From assembly GCA_022826885.1 (NCBI GenBank), contig JAJDUB010000075.1, positions 1 to 64,000 on the forward strand: a DNA stretch of 64,000 nt. Reading direction: 5' to 3'. The stretch is from Gammaproteobacteria bacterium. Lineage in GTDB: Bacteria; Pseudomonadota; Gammaproteobacteria; Eutrophobiales; Eutrophobiaceae. A model generated the notes under the pieces. That model made no database searches, was not told the origin of the DNA, and saw only the letters and a program-made list of their open reading frames with translations. Positions 37,770 through 47,079 of this stretch are shown piece after piece (position 1 is the stretch's first letter; each line of letters begins with the position of its first letter). Position numbers and translations under genes: made by a program.

Positions 37770-38857
37770 AACAGGAAAGCCTGGCACAGAAAGTTCATAT
37801 TGACGCGCCCCTGTTGCTGGGGATACTGGCATTGAGCCTGATCGGATACGTAGTGCTGTACAGCGCCAGCGATCAGAATATGGATTTGATTATTCGCCGT
37901 TCAATCCACGTGACGACGGCCCTGGTGGTAATGTTCGCCATTGCCCAGATCCCGCCGGCTCGCTTGTCCGGCGCTTCGCTCTGGTTTTATCTCGTCAGTC
38001 TCGGTCTGCTGGTCATGGTGCTGTTTTTCGGCGAAATGGGCAAAGGCGCCCAGCGCTGGCTGGGCCTGGGGCCGTTTCGGTTTCAACCGTCGGAACTGAT
38101 GAAACTGGCCTTGCCCATGGTGATTGCCCTGCACCTCAGCAAGGATACGCCGCCTCCCTCCGTCAAAAAGGTGTTTATTGTGTTGTTGTTTATTATCGCC
38201 CCCGTATTGCTGGTTGCGAAACAACCGGATCTCGGCACGGCGATGCTGATAGCCGTCAGCGGCTTCGCCGTCCTGTTCATCGCCGGCATGAGCTGGAAAC
38301 TGTTGGCGGGTTTTGCAGTGGTTGCCCTCTCTTCGGCGCCGGTGATATGGAACCTGATGCATGATTACCAGAGAAACCGGGTGTTGACGTTTCTGAATCC
38401 GGAACAGGATCCGCTCGGCTCCGGTTATCACATCATTCAATCCAAGATCGCAATCGGCTCCGGCGGACTTTATGGAAAAGGCTGGCTGAACGGAACGCAA
38501 TCGCACCTGGAATTTCTGCCTGAAAGATCCACCGATTTTATTTTTGCGGTGTTTTGCGAGGAGTTCGGGTTGATCGGGGTACTCGTCCTGGTGAGCCTGT
38601 ACCTGTTCATCATTGCCAGGGGGCTGTATATTTCCCTGCTGGCCCAGCATTTGTACGGAAAGTTGCTGGGCGTAGGTGTAATAGCAGGTTTTTTTGTTTA
38701 TATTGCCGTCAATATGGGAATGGTGTCGGGGCAATTACCCGTAGTTGGGATTCCCTTGCCGCTGATCAGCCATGGCGGCACATCCATGATGACTATCATG
38801 GCAGGTTTCGGTATCCTCATGGCCGTTCACACCCACAGAAGGCTGCTGTCGAATTAA
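37766..38857 (+). CDS. rodA: RodA peptidoglycan glycosyltransferase
   Basis: SEDS-family polymerase making glycan strands from lipid II for cell elongation. It has 363 residues, ten predicted helices, and the conserved KQPDLGTAM with the key Asp, plus PERSTDFIFAV and the C-terminal PLISHGGTSM. The ATG overlaps the mrdA stop in ATGA. Confidence 0.97.
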   Translation: MKQESLAQKVHIDAPLLLGILALSLIGYVVLYSASDQNMDLIIRRSIHVTTALVVMFAIAQIPPARLSGASLWFYLVSLGLLVMVLFFGEMGKGAQRWLGLGPFRFQPSELMKLALPMVIALHLSKDTPPPSVKKVFIVLLFIIAPVLLVAKQPDLGTAMLIAVSGFAVLFIAGMSWKLLAGFAVVALSSAPVIWNLMHDYQRNRVLTFLNPEQDPLGSGYHIIQSKIAIGSGGLYGKGWLNGTQSHLEFLPERSTDFIFAVFCEEFGLIGVLVLVSLYLFIIARGLYISLLAQHLYGKLLGVGVIAGFFVYIAVNMGMVSGQLPVVGIPLPLISHGGTSMMTIMAGFGILMAVHTHRRLLSN

Positions 38858-38858
38858 T

Positions 38859-39839
38859 ATGAAATACATACCGGTTATTATCGGATTGGTTTTTTTAACT
38901 CCCGGCTATGCATGTGCCGACCTGCTGCAACGCACGGAAGTCGCCTCATTTATCGATGAAATGGTTGCAGAGTATGGATACGACGCCGAAGAATTGAATC
39001 ACGTCCTCGGCAGGGTGGAACTGTCGGAAAAAGTCATCGCCGCCATTACCAGGCCTGCTGAAGCATTTCCCTGGCACCGTTACAGGTCGATTTTCATCAA
39101 ACCCGGACGCATACGGGGAGGAGCGGAATTCTGGCGCAGGAACCAGGCACAACTTGAACGCGCCGCGGAAAAATACGGCGTTCCGGTGGAAATTCTGGTT
39201 GCCGTTATCGGAGTCGAGACAAAATACGGGCGTATTACGGGCGGCTTCAAGGTCATCAATTCACTTTCGACCCTGGCATTTGATTATCCGAAACGGAGCA
39301 GGTTCTTTACCTCGGAACTCAAGCATTTTTTACTGCTTGCCCGGGAACAATCCCTGGACCCGCATACGTTGTCGGGTTCCTATGCCGGGGCAATGGGCAT
39401 CCCGCAATTCATGCCGAGCAGTTACCGGGCTTATGCCGTTGATTTCGACGACGACGGGCTGACCGATATATGGGACAACCCGGCGGACGCGATCGGCAGT
39501 GTCGGAAATTATCTCAAGGTACATGGATGGAGGAAAGACGCGGGAATAACCAGCACTGCAACCGTACCCGACAGTGATATTTCCGCATTGCTGACCAACG
39601 GACTCGAACCGAAACTGACCATGGCGGACATGGTTGAAGCCGGCATCGTCGCCGGAGGCGAAGTCGGCGCTGCAGAAAATGTAAAACTGCTCCAGCTTGA
39701 AAACCGGGACGGATACGAGTACTGGCTGGCGTTGCATAATTTCTACGTGATAACGAGATATAACCACAGCGCGCTGTATGCAATGGCGGTTTACCAGTTG
39801 GCGGAGGCAATCCGGGAGCAGTACCAGTCCACCCTGTGA
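38859..39839 (+). CDS. mltB: Membrane-bound lytic murein transglycosylase B-like
   Basis: Cleaves glycan strands to 1,6-anhydro products during wall turnover. The 326-residue precursor has a Sec signal ending near GYACA; no lipobox is evident, so it may be soluble in the periplasm. Glu120 in VIGVETKYG is the catalytic acid; SYAGAMGIPQFMPSSY and DFDDDGLTDIW are family hallmarks. It starts one base after rodA and overlaps rlpA. Confidence 0.94.
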   Translation: MKYIPVIIGLVFLTPGYACADLLQRTEVASFIDEMVAEYGYDAEELNHVLGRVELSEKVIAAITRPAEAFPWHRYRSIFIKPGRIRGGAEFWRRNQAQLERAAEKYGVPVEILVAVIGVETKYGRITGGFKVINSLSTLAFDYPKRSRFFTSELKHFLLLAREQSLDPHTLSGSYAGAMGIPQFMPSSYRAYAVDFDDDGLTDIWDNPADAIGSVGNYLKVHGWRKDAGITSTATVPDSDISALLTNGLEPKLTMADMVEAGIVAGGEVGAAENVKLLQLENRDGYEYWLALHNFYVITRYNHSALYAMAVYQLAEAIREQYQSTL

Positions 39840-40654
39840 TCTCTGTGCTCTCTGTGGCAAAAATTATCATACTGGTTTCACTGTTTACGTGGATTTCGGC
39901 ATGTTCTACTGCGCCGAAAAAAGACGCTGCGCCGAAACAGTCGCCTGCGGAACTGGCAAACATCCCTGATGCCGTACCCAGGGTTGAACCCAAAAGCGAA
40001 CTCGGCAACATGAAAACCTACGAGGTATTCGGAAAAAGGTATTTCGTGCTGGACAGCAGTGATGGATTTACCCAGAAAGGCATTGCTTCCTGGTACGGAC
40101 CGGATTTTCACGGCAAGAAGACCTCGAGCGGCGAGATTTACGACATGTATGCCATGACCGCGGCCCACAAGACATTGCCTTTACCCACTTACCTGGAAGT
40201 GAAAAACCTGGAAAACGGCAGAAAAATCATCGTGCGGGTCAATGATAGGGGACCGTTCCACGACAACCGGATCGTTGATTTATCCTATACGGCCGCCATC
40301 AAGCTGGATGTGATCGGGAAAGGAACGGCGCTGGTGGAAATTCGCGCAATCAATCCCGGATCCTACAGGGGCGGCGGCGCTCCCGTTGAAACCCGATCGC
40401 GGCCGCGGGAAAAACGCGCACCGCCGGACTTTTATATTCAGGTGGGCGTCTTCTCCGATTACGGTAATGCCACAAGAATAAAAAACAAACTGCTGGCGTT
40501 GGAAGCCCCGGTCAGGATAGAGGAAACCATGCTGAACGGCGCAGCCGCGTTTCGGGTTAAAATCGGTCCGTTGAATGACATCGATATCGCGGACGGCATT
40601 GTCGACCGCCTGGAATTGTTCGATGTCCACGAACACCGTATCCTCCTGGAATGA
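39836..40654 (+). CDS. rlpA: RlpA septal-ring-type lytic transglycosylase lipoprotein
   Basis: Outer-membrane lipoprotein that in some species cleaves naked glycan strands at the septum. It starts with GTG overlapping the mltB stop (GTGA). The lipobox is WISACS with Cys23. A double-psi beta-barrel domain (GIASWYGPDFHGKKTSSGE; VNDRGPFHDNRIVDLS) occupies about residues 75-165, and a C-terminal SPOR domain (YIQVGVFSDYGNA onward) binds denuded peptidoglycan. Total 272 residues. Confidence 0.94.
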   Translation: MISVLSVAKIIILVSLFTWISACSTAPKKDAAPKQSPAELANIPDAVPRVEPKSELGNMKTYEVFGKRYFVLDSSDGFTQKGIASWYGPDFHGKKTSSGEIYDMYAMTAAHKTLPLPTYLEVKNLENGRKIIVRVNDRGPFHDNRIVDLSYTAAIKLDVIGKGTALVEIRAINPGSYRGGGAPVETRSRPREKRAPPDFYIQVGVFSDYGNATRIKNKLLALEAPVRIEETMLNGAAAFRVKIGPLNDIDIADGIVDRLELFDVHEHRILLE

Positions 40655-40691
40655 ATCATCCGTAACCTTATCCACCTGTATAACAGACACT

Positions 40692-41843
40692 ATGAAATAC
40701 CTGACGCTTAATCTGCTGGTCCTGCTTGCCGGAATCTGCCTGAACATCGCTTCCGCCGCCGTCACGGTAGTGCCGCCGCCGCCTGAGATCGAGGCGGTTT
40801 CCTATCTGATCACGGACTCGGACAGCGGGTATTACCTGGTGGAGAAAAATATAGACCGGCGAGTGGAACCCGCCAGCCTCACCAAGATGATGACCGCCTA
40901 CGTGGCGGCCAGTCAAATCTCCGGAGGTCATATCGCCATGACCGACCAGGTGACCGTCAGCGAGAGGGCATGGCGCATGGGAGGCTCGCGGATGTTCATT
41001 GAAGTGGGGAACCAGGTCAGTGTCGAAGACCTCCTGAAGGGCGTGATCATCCAGTCAGGCAACGACGCCAGCGTCGCGCTGGCGGAGCACATTTCCGGCA
41101 CGGAGGAAGCCTTTGCCGATCTCATGAACCATTATGCTTCCGAGTTAGGCATGAAGGACACCAGTTTCATGAACAGTTCCGGCTGGCCCGACGAAAATCA
41201 TTATACGACGGCCAGGGACCTGGCTACCCTGGCGCGCGCCCTGATCAGGGATTACCCGGAGATCTATGCGATGCATGCCGTAAGGGAATTCACTTATAAC
41301 GACATAAAACAATCCAACCGGAACAGCCTCCTGTGGGCGGATTCAAGCGTTGACGGGATAAAGACCGGACATACCGAAAGCGCCGGATATTGCCTGGTAG
41401 CCTCGTCCGTACGGGACGGAATACGCCTGATCTCGGTAGTCATGGGAACCGCCGGCACCAGGACCAGGACCAAAGCCACCCAGGCATTACTGAATTATTC
41501 CTACAGGTTTTACGAAACCAGGAAACTGTATAGCGCGGATGAGACGATAACCAATATCAAGGTATGGAAAGGGGAACGCGACAGTCTTGACCTCGTGGTG
41601 GAAGATGATCTCGTATTGACCCTGCCGCGGGGACACTACGATCAGATTGAGACGGTGACGACAATTGAAGAAAACCCAATCGCGCCAATCGAAGCGGGGC
41701 AGAAACTGGGGCAACTGGAACTGTCTCTGGATGAGGAAGTTATCGCAACCGTGCCGCTGGTCGCGTCCGAAGCCTTACCGGCGGGGAATTTATTTATCCG
41801 GCTGAGAGACCATATCATACTGCAACGGAAGCTTCATAATTGA
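40692..41843 (+). CDS. dacA: D-alanyl-D-alanine carboxypeptidase (PBP5/6 family)
   Basis: Trims the terminal D-Ala of peptidoglycan pentapeptides. The start at 40692 (MKYLTLNLLVLLAGI) gives a clean signal peptide and 383 residues; the frame opens earlier but only through rlpA. Ser62 and Lys65 lie in ASLTKMM, SGN in QSGNDAS, and KTG in GIKTGHTES. The C-terminal domain and an amphipathic tail (DHIILQRKLHN region) fit membrane attachment. The gene overlaps the aminotransferase start by four bases. Confidence 0.94.
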   Translation: MKYLTLNLLVLLAGICLNIASAAVTVVPPPPEIEAVSYLITDSDSGYYLVEKNIDRRVEPASLTKMMTAYVAASQISGGHIAMTDQVTVSERAWRMGGSRMFIEVGNQVSVEDLLKGVIIQSGNDASVALAEHISGTEEAFADLMNHYASELGMKDTSFMNSSGWPDENHYTTARDLATLARALIRDYPEIYAMHAVREFTYNDIKQSNRNSLLWADSSVDGIKTGHTESAGYCLVASSVRDGIRLISVVMGTAGTRTRTKATQALLNYSYRFYETRKLYSADETITNIKVWKGERDSLDLVVEDDLVLTLPRGHYDQIETVTTIEENPIAPIEAGQKLGQLELSLDEEVIATVPLVASEALPAGNLFIRLRDHIILQRKLHN

Positions 41844-42682
41844 CAACGGCATACCTCAACGGCAACTTCATCCCGCTGGAGCAGGCAAAGGTACCGGTGT
41901 TGGACCGGGGGTTTATTTTCGCTGACGGGGTCTACGAGGTCATTCCGGTATTTTCCGGCAAACCGTTCAGGTTGAAGGAACACTTCGAAAGATTGCGCAA
42001 CAGCCTGGACGGGATCTCCCTGCAACTGGACTACGATCGGGAAAAATGGCAGTCATTGACAGATCAGATCCTGGCACTGAACCGGGTCACGGGAGATGCG
42101 TCCATTTATGTCCAGGTTACCCGCGGAGTGGCCGAGAGAAATCATTTCTACCAGTCCGACTTTACTCCGACTGTCTTTATTTATTGCAAACCGTCGCGGG
42201 AGATGGACCTGAGTCGTGGCGTCGGCGCGGTGCTGCATAAAGATATCCGCTGGGACTATTGCAACATCAAAGCCGTGGCGCTGCTGCCGAACGTCATGTT
42301 GAAACAATACGCCCGCGAAAAAGACGATTCCATCGAGGCGATTTTATACCGCGACGGATACATTACCGAGGGCGCCGCGAGCAATGTTTTCATTGTTGCC
42401 GGAGACATCATCAGCACACCCCCCAAAAGCAACCGGCTGCTGCCGGGAATCACTCGCGACCTGGTGGTGGAACTGATCAGCACATCCACGTATCAGTGCC
42501 GGGAAGTTCCTGTCAGCAAGACAGAATTGATGCAGGCAGATGAAATATGGATCACCAGCTCCTCCCTGGGCATCGCGCCGGTAGTCAGACTCGACGGCAG
42601 GCCGGTAAGCGGCGGCAAGCCCGGTCCGGCCTGGCGCGCCATTGATACGATTTACCAGGCGTTCAGGAAGTCGGACTGGTAA
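41840..42682 (+). CDS. dat: D-amino acid aminotransferase
   Basis: PLP-dependent class IV aminotransferase, 280 residues, interconverting D-alanine and D-glutamate for wall precursors. It starts with TTG overlapping the dacA stop (TTGA). PLP lysine is Lys144 in CNIKAVALLPNV, in the same place as in Bacillus D-amino acid aminotransferase, and DGYITEGAASNVF is also typical. Co-transcription with dacA suggests reuse of D-alanine released by the carboxypeptidase. A branched-chain aminotransferase role is less likely. Confidence 0.88.
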   Translation: MTTAYLNGNFIPLEQAKVPVLDRGFIFADGVYEVIPVFSGKPFRLKEHFERLRNSLDGISLQLDYDREKWQSLTDQILALNRVTGDASIYVQVTRGVAERNHFYQSDFTPTVFIYCKPSREMDLSRGVGAVLHKDIRWDYCNIKAVALLPNVMLKQYAREKDDSIEAILYRDGYITEGAASNVFIVAGDIISTPPKSNRLLPGITRDLVVELISTSTYQCREVPVSKTELMQADEIWITSSSLGIAPVVRLDGRPVSGGKPGPAWRAIDTIYQAFRKSDW

Positions 42683-42694
42683 CAGAAGGGATCT

Positions 42695-42709
42695 GTCTGA
42701 TTTTCAGAC
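42695..42709. terminator. Small hairpin between convergent genes
   Basis: GTCTGA, loop TTT, TCAGAC form a 6-bp stem between the dat stop and the stop of the FAD oxidase gene on the other strand. It may act as a weak bidirectional terminator. Confidence 0.35.
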
Positions 42710-42743
42710 CGGGCTGTCAATCACGGTCTTCCTTAGCGGCGAC

Positions 42744-44114
42744 TCAGCCCAGCACTCGTCCAGGGTTGAGTATGTTGTTCGGATCCATGGCCTGTTTCAA
42801 CACTTTCATAAGCGCCAGTTCTTCCCTGCTCCTGGATTGATGCAGGTAAGGCCGTTTCATCATCCCGATTCCGTGTTCGGCGGAGATTGAGCCGTTGTAT
42901 GCCCCGACCTGCCTGTACACCACATCATAGATTGTCTTCTTGTCTTCCTTCCGGTCTACCGTGAACACCAGGTGCAGGTTACTGTCTCCGATATGGCCGA
43001 AGACCAGGAGCGCGGTATCCGGCAGCAGCGCCTTGATTTCCGACTCAAGCTGATTGAGGAAATCCGCCATTGCATTAATCGGCACGCTCACGTCAAAATT
43101 GGCATTATCCATTATCACGGCCATGGCTTCTCCGACGCCGTCACGGATTGCCCAGATGGCCTCCCTTTCCCTTTCGGATTTACAGATCACGGCATCCAGT
43201 ATCCTGTCTTGCTCCAGTTCACCCGCCAGGGCGTCTTCGAGAATGTGGTTGCCGGACTTATCACTGATCTCGGTCAACACGTAAATGGGATAGCGCTCAT
43301 CAAACGGGCTGCTCACTGTCGGAACATGTTCAATGATGTAATCATAGTAACTGTCCCACATGACCTCGAACGAACTCAGCGACCCGCTGAATTCCCGGCT
43401 CATGAAATGCAGGAACCGTACCACGTCCTCGAAAGAGTCCAGCGCGACCAGCGCGGTGCTGCGGCCCTCCGGTTTGGCGAACAGGCGCAATACCGCACGC
43501 GTGACGACGCCCAGCGTGCCTTCGGTGCCGATAAACAGGTGTTTCAGGTCGTATCCGGCGTTATTTTTCAGCATCTTGTTGAGCGAGTTGATGACGGTTC
43601 CATCCGCCAGCACCACTTCCAGCCCCAGGATGAGATTACGGGTCATGCCGAACCGGATCACCTCGTTACCGCCGGCATTGGTGGAGATGTTACCGCCGAT
43701 ATTGCAGGAACCCCGGGCGCCGAGATCCAGGGGGAACAGGAATCCGGCCGCATCCGCCGCATCCTGGATGGCCTGCAAGGGTGTACCTGCAAGGACGGTC
43801 ATGGTCATGGACGCCTGGTCCAGTTCCTCAATGCCGCTGAGCCGTTCAAGGGAGAGCGCAACTTCTTCCTCCTGTGGAGTGGCGCCGCCGCATAACCCCG
43901 TCAGCCCACCCTGCACCACGACTTTCTGGTTTGCGGCAGAACAGATGCGCAGGATATCCGAAACCTGTGCGGTCGACGCCGGCCGGGCAACGGCGACTGG
44001 TGGACGGGCCGTTTCTCCCGAACTGTCGGCGTGGTATTTCCCGGAAATATCAGCGCCGGTCAGGATAACGTCCGGACCCAGCTTTCCGACCAACTGTTTG
44101 ATTGTATTGTTCAT
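42744..44114 (-). CDS. FAD-linked 2-hydroxyacid dehydrogenase (GlcD / D-lactate dehydrogenase type)
   Basis: Flavoprotein of 456 residues oxidising a 2-hydroxyacid such as D-lactate, glycolate or D-2-hydroxyglutarate. The FAD_binding_4 domain has VVVQGGLTGLCGG and GSCNIGGNISTNAGG; the C-terminal half is the FAD-oxidase C domain ending KQAMDPNNILNPGRVLG, with FGHIGDSNLH and SAEHGIGMMKR contributing metal and flavin contacts. Substrate not resolvable. A remnant with the same C-terminal end lies at 57826-57902. Confidence 0.9.
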   Translation of the reverse strand: MNNTIKQLVGKLGPDVILTGADISGKYHADSSGETARPPVAVARPASTAQVSDILRICSAANQKVVVQGGLTGLCGGATPQEEEVALSLERLSGIEELDQASMTMTVLAGTPLQAIQDAADAAGFLFPLDLGARGSCNIGGNISTNAGGNEVIRFGMTRNLILGLEVVLADGTVINSLNKMLKNNAGYDLKHLFIGTEGTLGVVTRAVLRLFAKPEGRSTALVALDSFEDVVRFLHFMSREFSGSLSSFEVMWDSYYDYIIEHVPTVSSPFDERYPIYVLTEISDKSGNHILEDALAGELEQDRILDAVICKSEREREAIWAIRDGVGEAMAVIMDNANFDVSVPINAMADFLNQLESEIKALLPDTALLVFGHIGDSNLHLVFTVDRKEDKKTIYDVVYRQVGAYNGSISAEHGIGMMKRPYLHQSRSREELALMKVLKQAMDPNNILNPGRVLG

Positions 44115-44148
44115 GACGGCGTAAATTCCCTGGTCAGAGAACCACAGA

Positions 44149-44246
44149 GGTCAGAGTAAGAAATTCGAAGAATTTTTACTCTGACCCCATATATCTTCAG
44201 ATTCACGTTAAAATATAACACTGCAACGAGTTTTTACTCTGACCCC
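44149..44246. repeat. GGGGTCAGAG family palindrome plus extra half-copy (copy 4)
   Basis: A short-form element (44149-44188) with GGTCAGAGTAA, an AAATTCGAAGAATTT centre and TTACTCTGACCCC, followed by an isolated half-copy TTTTTACTCTGACCCC at 44231-44246; both are followed by ATATATC. It sits between divergent genes, not between gene ends. Confidence 0.82.
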
Positions 44247-44274
44247 ATATATCATAACAGAAGGACAGGCACCG

Positions 44275-45375
44275 ATGACTTCCAGAGCGCCATTCCGTGC
44301 AGACCAGGTAGGCAGTTTGTTACGGCCTGCCCGTTTGAAAGCCGCCCGCGCCGACTATGAAAACGGCAAAACAGATGCAAACACCCTCAAATCGACCGAA
44401 GACGAATGTATCCGTGAAGTGGTCACGCGCCAGGAAACCGCCGGCCTGCAAGCCGTTACCGACGGGGAATTCCGGCGTACGTGGTGGCATTTCGATTACC
44501 TTGCCGGTCTGGACGGCGTGGAACTGGTTAAAAGCGAGCATGGCATCCAGTTTCACGGGGTACAAACGAAACCGGGAACCATCGCTGTGACCGGCAGAGT
44601 CGGTTTTGACGGGCATTACATGCTGGACCACTTCCGCTTTCTTCATGGCATAACCAATGTCATACCGAAGATGACTATCCCGGCGCCCTCCGTTCTCCAC
44701 TTCCGCGGTGGCCGGGTCTCGATCAGCAAACAGGTTTATCCCGGACTGGATGAATTCTTCGCAGATACCGCGGAGGCATATCGCAAGGCCGTGCACGCGT
44801 TCTACGCTGCCGGTTGCCGTTACCTGCAGCTTGATGACACGGTATGGGCTTATCTTTGTTCCGCAAAAGAACGGCAGGCCGCGCGGGAGCGCGGCGATGA
44901 TCCCGACCCGCTGCCGCGCATCTATGCCGACATGATCAACCACGCACTGAAAGACAAACCGGAGGATATGGTGATAACCACCCATGTCTGCCGCGGCAAC
45001 TTCCGTTCAAGCTGGATCGCGGAAGGAGGCTATGGACCGGTAGCGGAGATTATGCTCGGAGAAACCGCCTATGACGGTTATTTCCTGGAGTACGACACGG
45101 AACGGGCAGGTGGATTTGAACCGTTGCGGTTCCTGCCAAAGGGCGACAAACGAGTTGTTTTAGGCCTTGTCACCTCCAAGTCCGGGGATCTGGAAGACAG
45201 GGACGCCATCCGGCGCCGCATCGACGAAGCCTCCCGGTTTGCCGACCTTGACCAGTTCTGCCTGAGCCCGCAATGCGGGTTCGCTTCCACCGAGGAAGGC
45301 AACATACTGACCGGGGATCAGCAGTGGAAAAAACTGGAGATGATTGTAGAGCTTGCCCGGGAAGTCTGGGGTTGA
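44275..45375 (+). CDS. MetE C-terminal-domain-like cobalamin-independent methyltransferase
   Basis: Protein of 366 residues corresponding to the catalytic (C-terminal) half of cobalamin-independent methionine synthase. It has FRADQVGSLLRP, a barrel with THVCRGNF and a C-terminal CLSPQCGF; the His and Cys residues fit the zinc site that activates thiols. Stand-alone homologues (YxjG/YxjH type) methylate homocysteine from various methyl donors or act on other thiols; the substrate is not clear. No methionine-synthesis genes are adjacent. AGAAGGA lies upstream of the ATG. Confidence 0.85.
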   Translation: MTSRAPFRADQVGSLLRPARLKAARADYENGKTDANTLKSTEDECIREVVTRQETAGLQAVTDGEFRRTWWHFDYLAGLDGVELVKSEHGIQFHGVQTKPGTIAVTGRVGFDGHYMLDHFRFLHGITNVIPKMTIPAPSVLHFRGGRVSISKQVYPGLDEFFADTAEAYRKAVHAFYAAGCRYLQLDDTVWAYLCSAKERQAARERGDDPDPLPRIYADMINHALKDKPEDMVITTHVCRGNFRSSWIAEGGYGPVAEIMLGETAYDGYFLEYDTERAGGFEPLRFLPKGDKRVVLGLVTSKSGDLEDRDAIRRRIDEASRFADLDQFCLSPQCGFASTEEGNILTGDQQWKKLEMIVELAREVWG

Positions 45376-45406
45376 GGACTTCCCTGCGCCTCTGTTTGTA
45401 ATACCA

Positions 45407-45448
45407 GGGGTCAGAGTAAGAAATTCGAAGAATTTTTACTCTGACCCC
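45407..45448. repeat. GGGGTCAGAG family palindrome, short form (copy 5)
   Basis: GGGGTCAGAGTAA, an AAATTCGAAGAATTT centre, TTACTCTGACCCC, then ATATATC: essentially the same unit as at 44149. It lies between the convergent MetE-like and hapD genes, so it can form a stem at both 3' ends. Confidence 0.87.
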
Positions 45449-45463
45449 ATATATCCCAAAGAA

Positions 45464-46480
45464 TCAGAACGTCGCCGGCACCGGCGGCAGTTCGCCGCTG
45501 GCGTAGCGCTTCTCCAGGCCCGGCGTCAGGTTCTCCCACACCAGCAGCATGGAGCGCTTCGGGGAGAACCCGCGATGGCGTATGTCCGCCGGCATGCAGG
45601 CCACGTCCCCTGCCTTCATGGTGACTACAGACATCGGGGCCGCGCTGTCCTTGTCCGCCACCCTCCAGGTGATCTCATCGGACATCTGGATAAACCACTC
45701 CACCCTGTCGTTGCCGTGGTCCACCGGCAGGATATGCTCTTCCGACGTCGGGCAGTAAGCGCTGCTTCTCACGATGGAAACGATAGACGGATTCCAGGTA
45801 ACCGGCGAGCGTGACAGATATTTGAACAGGTTGAAGGCCGCGAGTTGTCCTTCAAAACCGGCTTCCGCATGGACTTCCGGCTCGGACTGGTCCACGTCGG
45901 CGAACTGCCGGTTGACCGGCCGGCCGTTTTCATCGGAGCGGATCGGGGTGTCGCCGGGCAGACTGACGAAACGGTCCGCCAGTTCCCGCTGAAAATTGAC
46001 GGCTTCATCGTTGCTGCCGTTTTTAGGTCCGCGCCCGCTGCCGGTTTCCAGCGGCGCGGCGAAGGGATTAAAACCGGCATTGGTCCAATCCAGCATCAAG
46101 CCTTTGAAACAGGCTTGTAACACGCCCGGTTCAAACCGTTCGGTAAAGTCGGTGCCGGAATCCTTGTAGGCCTGGTTATAGGCGCCCATGAAGACGTCGA
46201 CGCTGTCGTAATTGTTTACGGTGCCGAACACCTCATCAAAGTTGACCCAGCCGTAAAAAAATCCCCAGGCCACGTCCCGTATCATTGAGCGCATAAAATT
46301 CTCCACGTCCATCACGTGGGTCACGGTCGGGCACTGGATGCGGGCAAAGTACTCATCCCGTTCAAACCTGAACGAGCCGATTTCAAAGCGCTTGTAACCG
46401 TTGACCGGGTGCGGCGCGCTTTCACGATGCGCTTCGGTAAGAACCGGCAGGTCGGTAATTTGTTCTGCTGTGGCTGCCAT
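45464..46480 (-). CDS. hapD: Hydroquinone 1,2-dioxygenase large subunit (HapD/PnpD type)
   Basis: Iron(II) cupin subunit that opens the ring of hydroquinone to 4-hydroxymuconic semialdehyde. The 338-residue protein has H255-x-N257-x3-E261 in VDHGNDRVEWF and His302 in ADIRHRGFS; this matches, shifted by one, the iron ligands His256, Asn258, Glu262 and His303 that I recall for PnpD of Pseudomonas. Size (about 38 kDa) matches the large subunit of two-component hydroquinone dioxygenases. It lies 18 bases after its small-subunit gene, downstream of a glutathionyl-hydroquinone reductase gene. Assignment rests on motif and context, not on a search. Confidence 0.82.
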   Translation of the reverse strand: MAATAEQITDLPVLTEAHRESAPHPVNGYKRFEIGSFRFERDEYFARIQCPTVTHVMDVENFMRSMIRDVAWGFFYGWVNFDEVFGTVNNYDSVDVFMGAYNQAYKDSGTDFTERFEPGVLQACFKGLMLDWTNAGFNPFAAPLETGSGRGPKNGSNDEAVNFQRELADRFVSLPGDTPIRSDENGRPVNRQFADVDQSEPEVHAEAGFEGQLAAFNLFKYLSRSPVTWNPSIVSIVRSSAYCPTSEEHILPVDHGNDRVEWFIQMSDEITWRVADKDSAAPMSVVTMKAGDVACMPADIRHRGFSPKRSMLLVWENLTPGLEKRYASGELPPVPATF

Positions 46481-46498
46481 AGTTATTTCCCCCTCAAA

Positions 46499-46999
46499 TC
46501 AGTGCTGGCAGATTTCCGCCCATTTTTCAATGGACTCATCACCAAGTAAGGTTTGCAGTAAAATAACGCTTAATTCACCGGCGCGAAACTGGTAGGCCGC
46601 GCCGGCCGGCAACAGGACCAGGTGGCCCCGCGTGGCCTTGACATGGCCCATAACCTCACCTTCAGGTTCACCCGTGAGCTTGACGGACCCTTCGTTCTCT
46701 TCGGGTGGGGCCAGGCCACTGTCCGCAGGTTGAATAAATCGTACTTCCATGCTGCCCTGCATGAGCAAAGCGGTCTCATCGTGGCTGCAGATATACCAGG
46801 GGCTGTCTCCTTCCGCGCGGATGACTTCAACGGTGTTCTCCAGGTTTTTGGCGATAACGATACGTTCCCAGGGCTGTGCGTTGCCGGCCACCTCGTACAT
46901 ATTGGAAAACAGGTAATCCCGCGCCTCCTCATTGCCGGTGATTTCAACGCCTCCCTTTTCGAATTTGTCTATGCTGCCGAATACTGTTGTTACGGACAT
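46499..46999 (-). CDS. hapC: Hydroquinone 1,2-dioxygenase small subunit (HapC/PnpC type)
   Basis: Cupin-fold subunit of 166 residues (about 18 kDa), the size of the small subunit of two-component hydroquinone dioxygenases. SPWYICSHDETALLMQGSMEVRF and LVLLPAGAAYQFRAGE are cupin motifs 1 and 2, with the metal ligands largely missing, as expected if iron is bound by the large subunit. It lies between the glutathionyl-hydroquinone reductase gene and hapD. Without hapD next to it one could call it only a cupin protein. Confidence 0.78.
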   Translation of the reverse strand: MSVTTVFGSIDKFEKGGVEITGNEEARDYLFSNMYEVAGNAQPWERIVIAKNLENTVEVIRAEGDSPWYICSHDETALLMQGSMEVRFIQPADSGLAPPEENEGSVKLTGEPEGEVMGHVKATRGHLVLLPAGAAYQFRAGELSVILLQTLLGDESIEKWAEICQH

Positions 47000-47053
47000 A
47001 ATCCCCCTCGCAAAGTCAATGACCGGAAATTCATTTTACAAGGATAGCAGAAA

Positions 47054-47077
47054 GGGGACAGATTTAAATCCGTCCCC
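47054..47077. repeat. GGGGACGGA family palindrome, variant
   Basis: GGGGACAGATTT and AAATCCGTCCCC form a near-perfect palindrome in the 80-base gap between the glutathionyl-hydroquinone reductase gene and hapC. A stem here could separate or attenuate the two parts of the operon. Confidence 0.75.
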
Positions 47078-47079
47078 GC

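Noticed and set aside
44149-45448. CRISPR array from repeated GGGGTCAGAG elements
   Set aside because: Copies are irregularly spaced over tens of kilobases, are themselves palindromic units, and there are no regular spacers or cas genes.
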